Assembly: GCA_002633005.1 (NCBI GenBank)
Contig: NMRA01000241.1
Span: 1 to 53,573 of the forward strand
Direction: 5' to 3'
DNA from: Phoronis australis
Taxonomy: Eukaryota; Phoronida; Phoronidae
Length of the DNA stretch: 53,573 nt
Of the stretch, positions 44,989-53,573 are shown piece after piece. The position numbers and the translations under genes were made by a program. How positions within the stretch are numbered: position 1 is the stretch's first letter; each line of letters opens with the position of its first letter. The notes under the pieces were generated by a model, which did no database searches, was not told where the DNA came from, and saw only the letters and a program-made list of their open reading frames with translations.

Positions 44989-45413
44989 CCGGTGTGTTAG
45001 TCATACTATTTATGCAGGACACTATCGTAAACAGAAGTCATCGACAGTAGAAAGATGCATTCCGCCGGCGCATCACAATTTCTAGGCTTCACATTTCCTG
45101 AACATGAATTTTAAGCACCGATTTGTCTGTACAACAGACCACATTTACACTTCCTCCATCAGTCATGCCAGTTTGTTTGCGTAAAGCGTTGCCTGTTCAG
45201 AATTCGACTTGTCAATCAGAAACGCCGGTGTAAAAAAAATTACCGAGGAAATTTAGTGATACCTGCGTGCTGGCGCGGCTACCGCCCCACATGAGAGCGA
45301 GCCCACGCGGATAATGCATGCACCATATGAAACAGGTTATCTGTAGCACCCTTCATTATTACAGGTAGAGAGGGACTAACAGGTTAAAACAAAAGAAAGG
45401 TCAAGTTACAAGT
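44989..45413. other. Stretch upstream of the iLBP gene
   Basis: No TATA box is obvious. Close before the start codon are AGGTTA (45,381) and AGGTCA (45,399), half-sites of the nuclear-receptor type in the same orientation, plus another AGGTTA near 45,335. Any promoter role is inference. Confidence 0.3.
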
Positions 45414-45483
45414 ATGGACTGCATTATTGGGACGTGGCAGTGCGTAAATGTTGAAAATGAAGCTAAGGTGGCCAACGCAATGG
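45414..45483 (+). CDS. iLBP exon 1
   Basis: Begins at ATG with MDCIIGTWQCVNVENEAK and ends after the first base of a Gly codon at G|GTAAGG. The family's exon 1 usually ends at the same phase and about residue 24. Confidence 0.85.
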
Positions 45484-46902
45484 GTAAGGGCAAAATCATA
45501 ATTAGTTGTAGCTTCTACCCGACACGTTTTAAGACCTGCGCGCTCACCGACAAAAAAGAAAAAAAAACGACAAGCCGCATCAATTTCAGTTATAGTCTGG
45601 GTGTATTTTTTGAAAAACTGAACAAAGGCACGTAAGCAAAGGTAAGCAAAGTTTGGAACGCCAAGATTTGTCAAGCGATAAGTAAAACAACAACCCGAAT
45701 AGTTTTCTTTCTGAAAATTACTGCACTACCGACTGGATTTTCAAAGAAAAAAGAGCACAGAATGCTTTGTATTATAAATGTAATGAATCAAACGGTCATA
45801 CCCAAACTTGTGTACAATATACGCGGCCTCAGTGATACGCCTTACCACTCCTCCATACAATCAGTGGGCCTCGAGGTGCAGGACCTTTAAGAGGCCTAAA
45901 TTACAATATTCAAAGTGGTTCTCTGCCACTGAAGTAGAATTCAAACTACTCACCAGGTAATTTTAAGGTTTGTTCGCAAAGATTTTTAAATTGTGTTGAT
46001 ATCAAAGCATTTTCTTCTGGCTTCAAATTTCAAAAAATGATCTGTCAACAGTTCGCCACTTCGTCGATAATTGTCTCGCAAGGCAGAGCACGTCTCCTTA
46101 TATGGTATGGCAAGACGAAAGGTAATACATTTCCCTTATATGGAAAAATGTGACCTTTGACCTCAAGCCACTTCAAGCAACCGATTGTAACCGCATGCGC
46201 CCATTTATCATAAGTGACATATAAACTTTGCAAGTGGAAACTTTTATATAATCAACTAGAAATACTCGAGTTATAAAATAAATGAATAAATTGCCACTTG
46301 AAAGTACTCATGAAATGTTCTCCAACACCTCAGGGCCCACGAACAGTTACACCTCTCCTTCATCGCAGACTCATCTCCTTCACGTCTATTTATTGTCTCG
46401 TCATTAGGCTCTTCAGTGCCTTACCATTTGCCCATTGCTCTCGTACGTCTTTCCATTTACTGAGTCAAAAATCACTCTCATTACATTCCTGCCAGATTGC
46501 AGTTTGGGCTCTTGAAGCTCTTTTTTCATGATTAATTGGAATCTTAAAAACAACTGATTAAAATTGTGTCTTCATTTGCGGAATGTTAGACAATGCCTAA
46601 ATTACTTTGGTCAATGGTTTCAGAGATGTAGTGTGTGTCTGACCTATATTCCTGCAGGTATTCCTGAGCAACTCCAATCTATGATAATGAACTCTCCTAG
46701 ACCGGAGTTGACATATGAACGGGATGGGGAGAAGTGGACGTGCATCACCGGATGTATAGGCGGTCCACAAAGTATTACGTATAAACTTGGTGAACAGTTC
46801 GAACAGATGGGTGCCACTGGGAATGTACAGGTAACGAGTTAGTCACTTACTTAGTTAGTTACTTAGTTACAATCAAGCACTTTTACTACGAAATGGATAC
46901 AT

Positions 46903-46956
<54 letters not shown>

Positions 46957-49900
46957 GAGTTCGATTTAATAAAAATGTACGAAGACTGCTGAGAAGTCGT
47001 TACCGTTGAGGCGTACATTTGTAGCATGCTTATCTAAGTAGATGCTATCTATGTCACTACGATTTTCCAAAAACACAGTAAGCTTATTAGAAAGCCTTGA
47101 CGAGTACCAATAGTGCAATTAAATAAGTCTACATCACTTGTTTTCACACGATCTCAACTTAGTATACATTGATCGCAGAATTGATAACAGAAACTTCAGG
47201 GAGTAAATAATTATACGAAGCACATAATAATGTCTTTCCCGGCATCTAAAAATTTTGACGCATTTAAAAACAATACTAAATGAGAACTGTAAGCAGCTAT
47301 GCCTCTTTTAGGTTGACTGCTTGATATAGTCCAGTCATTCTACGGATAACCCGGAAAAAATTGCAACAGAAGGTTTTACTGCATAAATCGTATCCTTTCA
47401 TACCCCTTAGTGGGAAAAAAAGTCTACCGGAATCGGAGTGGCTTTTCAAGATGGCGGACAAAATGGCCGCCAGATTTTTTGATGCGCAATATAACTCAAG
47501 AGTGGAATGTGCTAGAGTAAAAATTCAAAAAGGTTTACCTATGTTTTGTGGGTCAAAAAATCCATTGGAAATGATTTTACATGGCTGTGGTGACACTGTC
47601 CGCCATTTTCCAACATGGCCGCCAAATCTACTTGAGTCGCAAAACTTCACACGAACAGATTAGTGTGTTGTCTTGCTTCAAACATCGCATCATAGGTTTT
47701 CTGGGTCGACTAATCCATTGAGACTCATTGCATTTGGCACTAATGATTACTTCCACCATTTCCAAGATGGCGGACAAAATGGCCCCCAGATTTGCAGAGG
47801 ATCATTATAACTCGAGAGTGGAATGTGATAGAGTAAAAATTGAAAAATGTTTTCCTATCTTTTGTGGGTCAACAAATCCATTAGATTAGTTTTGCATGGC
47901 CGTGGTGACACCATCAGCCATTTTCCAAGATGGCCTTCAAAACTATTTCGAATCGCACAACTTCGCACAAACAGATTAGTGTGTCGTCTTGCTTCAAGTA
48001 TCAAAGGTTTTCTGGGTCGACTAATCCATTTAAACTCGTTGCGTTTGGCTCTAATGATTACTTCCACTATTTTCTAAGATGGCCACCAAATAGTTGCTTC
48101 GTGTAAGAACTTCAGATTCCAGAGACACGCCATGTCCTGAGTTTTATAAGTCAGCACATCCATTACAATATTTTTTGTCTGGCTCTTGATGATTACGACT
48201 ACCATTTTCAAGATGGTTTAACGAATAACGAATTTGGGTCAAAAACATCAGGTTTGCCTGAACTGAAGGATCATTGTACTACTGAAAAAATGTGCTGTAT
48301 TAATTCAGTGATCTACTATCCACACTGTCTGTGTCACTTCCAGTTAGTTCTAAATGCTAGTGAATCTATACACAATCAACCAGTATTTACACAACTAATC
48401 TCTGTCAACTCAGAATGAATTGCTGCAGCTAAAACCACGGCATTCTCCACATGCAACTGAGTACGACTATCCTAACCTCTTGCATGTACATCTCTTGGAA
48501 CTGCAGTTGGTCTTACACGACCATATCTCACTACTTTCAGCAGGTTCTCTGGTGCTGCTGAATGGTCCGTCGTCGTGGGAATGAATTTTCCACCTGCCAG
48601 CATCCATCCCCAATACAGCGAGTCTAGGCCACTGCCACGGAAACTTGACAGCTCTTGCTCTTGATAATATGTCCCGGCAGCATGGAATTTAGCTACTAAA
48701 GAAAGTTCGTGATANGGTGTCTTTGAGTTGCTACGTCTCCTTCAGTCAAGTATATGTATGAAGATTTTGCATAAGAGTTGTGACCAGCAGCTGCAAAGTA
48801 AGGCAGCATTTCAGAAACTGCTTTTAGGTGAAGCTCCCAATCTGACGTTATTTCTGCTTTTAAAAAATTCGAAGGATGTCAATCATCTTCATAAACTGTA
48901 GTCAAAGACTAATGATTGGACTTTGCATGGACAAGTCTGATTTATGTGCTTTGATTTTTTATGAATACCCACAAGACACTCGGACGAGCATACGTCGTCG
49001 GAAACAGACGTCATGCCAGCAATAACATCATCATACCGCTTCAGACCAGCTCTCAAATCATCATGAAGAATATCATTGGCCATTGATTCTTCTGACGAAC
49101 TATTCTCTGCCACTGTGAATTCTGAAGACCTATACTCTGATTCAGACGTGTTTGAATATACCAATGGCAGTAGGTCGGAAACCAGAAGTGAGCTCTCGTG
49201 AGGGCATTCCACTGTAATCCAAGGTTCAGAATCGGAAAACACTGGCTGGGCATGGCATGCCCTATAGTATACATCTAGTTATGTGATCAGTTGGGATGTC
49301 TGAGATGTCTGAAGAATCTGTCTCCGTATTCTGACGAGCCACATTTAGTATATAAATCTTAAAAACAAATTATAGAAACAATCAACTCATTAACCCTGAC
49401 TGTAGGTTGTAAAATGTTTTTGTGTAAATGCGTATCAGGTTACAAACAAAGTTTGCAGAACGTAAATGCAGTAAACTAGGGTTTGTGAATTGGCAGCCAT
49501 TTTGGCGGCCATTTTGTCAGCCATCTTGAATTTTTTCTCGCAAACCAGTGACCAATTGTAAGGTCCAGATATTTTCAATTGTCTAACTTACAAAAGAAAA
49601 AAACTTTTGCCATTTTCAGGGCAAAATATAAAAAGAAATCTTGCAACATGTACCAAATTGCCGTTTCGGCCGCCATTTTGTCGGCCATATTGGTTTTATT
49701 TTACGGAAAATTGGCATCTTTTGATTGGTATGCCTGTTATGAAAAGTATATAATCAATGACAAACTTTATTGTTTTATTTTTAGCTGTTACATAAGAGTA
49801 ATATGCCAGAAAACAGTAATCACCGGTTTTGTCGGCCATTTTGTCCGCCATCTTGAAAAACCGACTTCCGCCACTCCGATTTCGGTAGATTTTTTTTTCT

Positions 49901-51640
49901 GACACCAAGGGATGTTTGAAGATGCCATTTATGCAAAAAACCTTCTGTTGCAATTTTTTTCTAGGTTGGGCCCTCTGGAGCCCTAGAATGACTGGACTAT
50001 GACGGTGTATTCGGTATGTTGTCTCGAGTGTTCACTTATAGGCCTTATGTAGCGGTTACTTAACACCAGGGCGTTGTAGCTCTAGAGTCTGTGAACTTGC
50101 CCGAAAACTTACGTTTGCGGTTGCTTCAATGTCTTTGTGTCATACACAGCAATTAATACGCAAATTCTTGAAATTAAGTTGTCCGTGTATCCAGAGATAT
50201 TTGAAATATTTGTGGACTAGCACCGTCACTCGGCAGACATGCATGCACTTCAGCGCCACCAAGCCATATTCAAGCACTTTTACTATGAAGTGAATACATG
50301 TATAAAAACGAGTCCAATTTAGTAAAAATGTACGAAAGAAGACTGAGAAGCGTACATTCAATCCACCATAGGATCATGAAAACTGTCACCTTCACCAGTA
50401 TTGCTAGAGAATGCGAATACTAGCAACTGATTAATGATAAGTCATCCAGTGACTTGATATCAGATTAAAAATGTCTTGTTACAGGTAACAATTGACTTCA
50501 AAGACGGATATTGGACAGAAGAACATATACGACCTGATGAGAAAGTGGTGGTTATCGTAAAGGATGTGAAAGGCAAAACCTATGACCAGGTAATGAAAAG
50601 TTGACACTAGATTTTAAAAAAGTTCATACACTTTCCAATGGCATCAATGTGACATGGGTGGCGCAGCACTGAATAATATGTGCCCCCTATATGGTGTGCC
50701 GCCCATGTCAATTGGTGATGCAACACTGAAAAAATGGGGGCTATAGCTCCCATCCCCCTATGGTGCGCCGCCCATGTGTGAAAGTAAGAGTACTTAGCAT
50801 GTTTAACAATGCCGAATCATCTTCAAAGATGTTTCGGTGTAATAGTTTTCACCCTTATTTTCATGGATACAATTTGACGTTTCTCAATTGTGAACCAAGT
50901 GCGTCATTGATGCCTTTGAAATATGATGACGTTGTGATGCTGTTTCCAATTTTATCTGACATGAATGTTCAAGAAATCTCAAAAACGCTGTAACTGTTAC
51001 TGTTTCCTAAATTATCATGTCGTTTTCGTTCTATGCAATTTATGAATATTTCCATAAAAATCGTAAAACCCTAATTTTGTTGCTTCTCGTGCAAAAGTGG
51101 AAATTTCAAAGCAATCCAATCACCGTTATGAAGACCCGTGATTAAAGCACAGTTTGCGAAAGTATCATGTGAATATGGCCAGTCATTTCGAGATATGATG
51201 TTCCCAATTTTGCCAAATTTGGACATTTTTCTAGGATCTTACATAACCTTAATTAGTTTAAATCACGATTCCCATATTCAGGTTGTATGTAGGAATGAGT
51301 ACATTTTTAATTTATTTTCAAAATGCGCGTGTTAATCTACATAATTCCGGGATTTTGCTAACCGTAAGAATGTTCCCTCAAACTTTGGTTGCAAGTTGAA
51401 CATGTCTAACACAAGTTGTCAAAACTGGCATAAGTAGAAAAGCAAAAATAAATAGTAAGTAGCAATGCTACGTAATTGTCTCGTAAAAGGATATGAGAAA
51501 CGAAAACAAATACTGAATGCTAATGAAACGAATAAGTACAAGTTTTTTGATTTTGTGTATTTTAGAAAACAGTCGTGAAGGGTACTGATGGCGCACCTCT
51601 TGCCTCTGGATCAGCGACGTATAGAAAGAAGGATCTCTAA
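45414..51640 (+). CDS. Fatty-acid-binding protein family (iLBP) gene, four exons
   Basis: Exons 45,414-45,483, 46,658-46,830, 50,485-50,589 and 51,566-51,640 join to a 140-residue frame with GT-AG introns in phases 1, 0 and 0. Exon 2 (58 residues) and exon 3 (35 residues) match the lengths usual for vertebrate FABPs, and intron positions are the ancestral ones. Features: GTW at residues 6-8, DGEKWT near 46-51, YKLGEQFEQ near 65-73. iLBPs are cytosolic ten-stranded barrels carrying fatty acids, retinoids or bile acids. Aligned without gaps to FABP4, the arginine near 106 is Val and the C-terminal R-x-Y is A-T-Y (133-135), so both carboxylate-binding arginines are missing. The tail has about six extra residues. 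No frameshift or stop is seen. No canonical AATAAA follows closely. Confidence 0.9.
46658..46830 (+). CDS. iLBP exon 2
   Basis: Acceptor TGACCTATATTCCTGCAG and donor CAG|GTAACG enclose exactly 173 bp. Contains PRPELTYERDGEKWT and ITYKLGEQFEQ, the most recognisable FABP stretch. Confidence 0.92.
46870..47025. repeat. Direct repeat in intron 2, copy 1
   Basis: AAGCACTTTTACTA, ATACAT, AACGAGT, AAAAATGTACGAA and CGTACATT occur in this order here and at 50,268-50,357. Copy 1 has gained the TA microsatellite. The two copies flank the intron's 2.7-kb element. Confidence 0.75.
46905..46953. repeat. TA dinucleotide microsatellite
   Basis: About 24 TA repeats without interruption. Confidence 0.95.
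47440..48100. repeat. 316-bp tandem repeat with YY1-like motifs
   Basis: GATGGCGGACAAAATGGC recurs at 47,450 and 47,766, and TTTTGTGGGTCAA at 47,544 and 47,860, a spacing of about 316. AAGATGGC-type motifs also occur at 47,926, 48,077 and, inverted, at 49,520 and 49,849. CAAGATGGCGG matches the core consensus of YY1 sites. Confidence 0.8.
48405..49242 (-). pseudogene. Broken element-encoded protein with cysteine-rich end
   Basis: On the minus strand a 117-codon acidic, Ser-rich frame (49,242-48,889) is followed, after a frameshift near 48,885, by TSDWELHLKAVSEMLPYFAA and GHNSYAKSSYIYL. Next, past the N at 48,715, come LYWGWMLAGGKFIPTTTDHS and AAPENLLK. A cysteine-rich tail follows: SCKTNCSSKRCTCKR and ACGECRGFSCSN, with one stop in it. 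This layout (MLP-FAAAGH..YAKS, WGW, AP..LL, CXC/tesmin-like Cys cluster) is familiar from a large, poorly described protein family in invertebrate genomes. Its place between inverted repeats suggests it belongs to the element. Confidence 0.75.
50268..50357. repeat. Direct repeat in intron 2, copy 2
   Basis: Same orientation as 46,870-47,025, without the TA expansion. Confidence 0.75.
50485..50589 (+). CDS. iLBP exon 3
   Basis: Acceptor AAATGTCTTGTTACAG and donor CAG|GTAATG enclose 105 bp (35 residues, phase 0 at both ends). Starts VTIDFKDGYWTEEHI; the position equivalent to FABP Arg106 is Val. Confidence 0.88.
50652..50778. mobile_element. 127-bp MITE-like repeat in iLBP intron 3
   Basis: GACATGGGTGGCGCA at the left is mirrored by TGCGCCGCCCATGTG at the right, giving inverted ends of about 14 bp with one mismatch. 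A second inward-facing copy of GGTGTGCCGCCCATGT lies inside, near 50,693. Confidence 0.55.
51566..51640 (+). CDS. iLBP exon 4
   Basis: Acceptor GATTTTGTGTATTTTAG. Encodes 24 residues (KTVVKGTDGAPLASGSATYR and KKDL) and TAA. KG followed by ..YR fits the last two strands of the barrel; the R-x-Y motif reads A-T-Y. Confidence 0.85.
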   Translation, partial: KTVVKGTDGAPLASGSATYRKKDL

Positions 51641-52246
51641 GCAACGCTTAGGATATCATTGTCTCCCATATTTACCGAAATTTAATATCCATGAAATGTC
51701 AGCGGAAACAAAAATAGTAACTATTCCACATTTTCTTAAGACCATCAATGATCTGATGTGTACTATATTTAAGCAGTGAGTACATAAAGATTAGAAAAAT
51801 ATAAACGCTATATGACATTTGTAGTCCTTATTGTTATCAGCATTCCTCGTTCTACCGTTTTGGTTTGAGAAATCCAGTCATCTTTGTACAAATTTAACGT
51901 ATTACTTGACACTTTCTAGTCCTGGACTTAAGAAAAGTTCCTAGAAAGAGCATTAAAGACAGCGTCCACCGGCTAAAACACTTTTTGACACTAGAAATGT
52001 ATGTATTATTCATAAAAATATTGTTTTTGCTTCTTACATAGCACGGAAAGTAATTAATTACAACGCAAATTACACCGCTCATAATTCGTAGCCCCTTCAA
52101 GCGCAGAAAAAATCTCAACCAATCAGCGTAAAGTGGTTCATAAGACATCATCGTGGCCACGAAATTACTGGGATGCCACACTGCGTAACAGCTTATTGCT
52201 ATTTCTTTTCTATTGCTATTGAGTACTTGTCGATCTCTGGGCTAAA
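51641..52246. other. Region between the iLBP gene and the THAP frame
   Basis: Probably the iLBP 3' UTR followed by the upstream region of the next gene. AATATAAA at about 51,798 is a weak poly-A candidate. CCAATCAGCG near 52,118 is a CCAAT-box candidate about 130 bp before the THAP start. A 95-codon minus-strand frame here is not recognised. Confidence 0.35.
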
Positions 52247-52480
52247 ATGCCTCTTTGCGTGATGTGCGGGTGTAGAAATGTCAGCGACAATGGGATACAT
52301 TTGCACAACTTCCCCACCGATCACGTCGTGTGCCGTGCGTGGAATAGATTAGTATCCACGACAAGGACTGGCGACAAACTTTCCCGATCGGCAAGATCTG
52401 TTTTAGGCCTGGTGCAAAGCTGTATACAAAATCTCCAGCTTCGCGTCGATGTGGGTCAAAACCACTAAATAAAATCTGAC
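52247..52480 (+). pseudogene. THAP-domain segment, probably frameshifted
   Basis: The frame from the ATG reads MPLCVMCGCRNVSDNGIHLH followed by NFPTDHVVCRAWNRLV, matching the first two thirds of a THAP domain (C-x2-C or C-x4-C start, H-x-FP-x-D, central Trp). The expected C-x2-H ending is not in this frame. One frame over, DWRQTFPIGKICF continues with partial resemblance. It may be a decayed first exon or one spliced differently from what I read. A stop lies at 52,466. Confidence 0.6.
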
Positions 52481-52509
52481 TCAGAAATAGTGTCATTAAA
52501 AGCTGCACC

Positions 52510-53180
52510 GCTCTTTGAGTAAACCAAATTATTTACCGGTGTTGGAAGAATTATCATTCTACCCATAGACATCTTAATTGATGTCTATGGTTCTACCGCT
52601 CATCTACTGATAAAATTGAAGTGCACTCTTGTGTGTCGGCGTTTTGCGATTATGTCACCTGACCTGAACAGTTTCGTTTCGTCTCCGGTTTATTCTTCTA
52701 TCAACTGTTCTTTGCTGCCACGAGGTTGCGTATTGTCACAACAAATTGTCGGAACCGATTTCATTTACAAGTTATTAGCATTTTTAAGACCAGCAAACCT
52801 AATTTAGAACAAACTTTACTGGTTTTACAATGTATTAATCGTGTTAAATGCATATATATGAACTGGCCTCATTGAGATGCACAGCAAATAAACTAACTAT
52901 AACACATTAAAGTTTTGAATTTATAAAGAGCAGTAACAGACTCCTTAAAGTGTACACAACATTACTCTAGTACCTCAAAATAAATTTTATATTTATTATA
53001 TCTTACTTGATTTCAGTGCCTTTAGTGCACAGCTCATAAACACGTAAAAATTAAAAAAAAATAATAATTATGTACAACGTCATGGGTTGAACCCTAGTCG
53101 TTCGACATACTGTTCGGATCAGAGACAATTATGAGTGAAGTGAAAGCAAAGTACATTTAGCGCCGAGAAGGTTCGTAGAG
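52510..53180. other. Stretch without recognisable gene
   Basis: Contains a perfect hairpin at 52,563 and a 63-codon frame at 52,616 that is not recognised. Confidence 0.4.
52563..52590. repeat. Hairpin with perfect 11-bp arms
   Basis: CCATAGACATC and GATGTCTATGG flank a TTAATT loop. Confidence 0.9.
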
Positions 53181-53184
53181 GGAT

Positions 53185-53421
53185 CAAAAGATGTGTTTCC
53201 GGAGGCTGCAGCAACAGCAGCCAGGCGGAGAACGTCTCGGTGTTCCGAAGGACACCAAAGTTGCGCAGAAGTGGCATCGTTTCGTGCGCCGAACGAGAGT
53301 GTGGGACCTCATCGTGGACCAAGCGATTCTGTCCGGGGCCACTCTGTGTTCTCCCCACTTTGAGGACTGGTGTTTCGACTCCAGTCACAGGAGTTGTTAC
53401 GATGAAGACCTGGTTCAATAA
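53185..53421 (+). pseudogene. THAP-domain segment with one-base frameshift
   Basis: One frame gives KRCVSGGCSNSSQAENVSVF, with the C-x4-C start. The next frame gives VPKDTKVAQKWHRFVRRTR, with P-x-D and the central Trp, followed by TLCSPHFEDWCFD, with C-x2-H and Phe. All zinc ligands of a C2CH THAP finger are present, but a single-base difference near 53,240 separates the halves. Either the gene is broken or there is a sequencing error. The downstream frame stops at 53,421. It is of the same general type as the remnant at 41,150. Confidence 0.7.
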
Positions 53422-53573
53422 AGGACAATATTTATCATTCAGAAACATCGGCTCTTAATTCAGGATCGTCTGTTGGATGACTGGGTTGACTCGCCGAGCC
53501 CGAGGCCGCTTCTCTCGCGGGAGGATCCAGTTCGTAAGGCTCAAAGTAGAAAAGTACGCAGCCGGAAGCACAT
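53422..53573. other. Window end
   Basis: GC-richer sequence follows the THAP segment. No feature can be called before the edge; later parts of the THAP gene would lie outside the window. Confidence 0.3.

Larger units (their letters stand above)
47326..50000. mobile_element. 2.7-kb terminal-inverted-repeat element in iLBP intron 2
   Basis: The left end (ATAGTCCAGTCATTCTA, then TTGCAACAGAAGGTTTT, TCTACCG.AATCGGAGTGGC and CAAGATGGCGGACAAAATGG, to about 47,470) recurs inverted at about 49,830-50,000. Inside are a roughly 316-bp tandem repeat (47,440-48,100) and a broken minus-strand protein gene (48,405-49,242). AT occurs on both sides of AGTCC..GGACT and might be a short target duplication. It is a DNA-transposon-like element of uncertain superfamily. 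Confidence 0.82.

Noticed and set aside
48889-49242. Separate gene for the acidic 117-codon frame
   Set aside because: It runs directly, through a frameshift, into the LPYFAAAGH-type protein, so it is better read as that pseudogene's upstream part.
49579-49902. 107-codon + strand frame with hydrophobic runs, as a membrane protein
   Set aside because: It lies inside the right terminal part of the intronic inverted-repeat element and includes the inverted-repeat sequence; no family is recognised.
1-53573. Array units or motif repeats as CRISPR
   Set aside because: Units are about 2 kb, 340 bp or contiguous, without short repeats alternating with unique spacers of uniform size, and the genome is eukaryotic.

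Overview
The window is eukaryotic, AT-rich and intron-bearing, and most of it is transposon and satellite-like DNA. The repertoire points to an invertebrate animal: a LINE whose ORF opens with a 2A-like motif, a Mutator-like transposase of the kind common in invertebrate genomes, a P52rIPK-type hAT remnant, repeated THAP domains, and a four-exon fatty-acid-binding-protein gene. A marine deuterostome (echinoderm, hemichordate or lancelet) is my best guess, inferred from family distribution and not shown by the sequence.

Left part (1-26,330). After a short microsatellite, a diverged direct repeat and a minus-strand LINE reverse-transcriptase remnant, a tandem array runs from about 1,508 to 26,330. 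Its monomer is about 1.97 kb, and about nine copies are present, some truncated. Each copy carries a segment whose reading frame is kept in most copies, so the array may be duplicated exons of an unrecognised gene. Several copies are interrupted by separate insertions: a 1.2-kb block with 420-bp internal repeats, two 5'-truncated LINE tails, two unidentified insertions (about 470 and 413 bp), a block of short repeats around 25.1-25.9 kb, and a 4.09-kb LINE at 19,262-23,351 with a 13-bp target duplication.

Middle part (26,330-45,000). A broken hAT transposase lies at 28.0-29.4 kb. A 2.35-kb element (31,713-34,066) has 35-bp terminal inverted repeats and about ten copies of a GGGGTACGTACACTAC-like motif. 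A 254-bp exact duplication next to a single N at 35,043 looks like an assembly scar. An 8.2-kb element (36,782-44,988) has about 1.27-kb terminal inverted repeats. It carries a broken Mutator-like transposase, a THAP-like reading frame inside each terminal repeat pointing inward, a further THAP remnant, and a nested fold-back element.

Right part (45,000-53,573). The one gene that looks functional is a fatty-acid-binding (iLBP) gene with exons at 45,414-45,483, 46,658-46,830, 50,485-50,589 and 51,566-51,640. It has a 140-residue frame, canonical splice sites and the ancestral iLBP intron positions, but lacks the two ligand-binding arginines typical of fatty-acid binders. Its second intron hosts a 2.7-kb terminal-inverted-repeat element with a broken cysteine-rich protein gene and repeated AAGATGGCGG (YY1-like) motifs. 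Two THAP-like segments, both frameshifted, close the window.

No tRNA, rRNA or CRISPR array was seen. Homology statements come from motif recognition by eye, not from searches. Coordinates of element ends are good to a few bases where a repeat defines them and to some tens of bases elsewhere.
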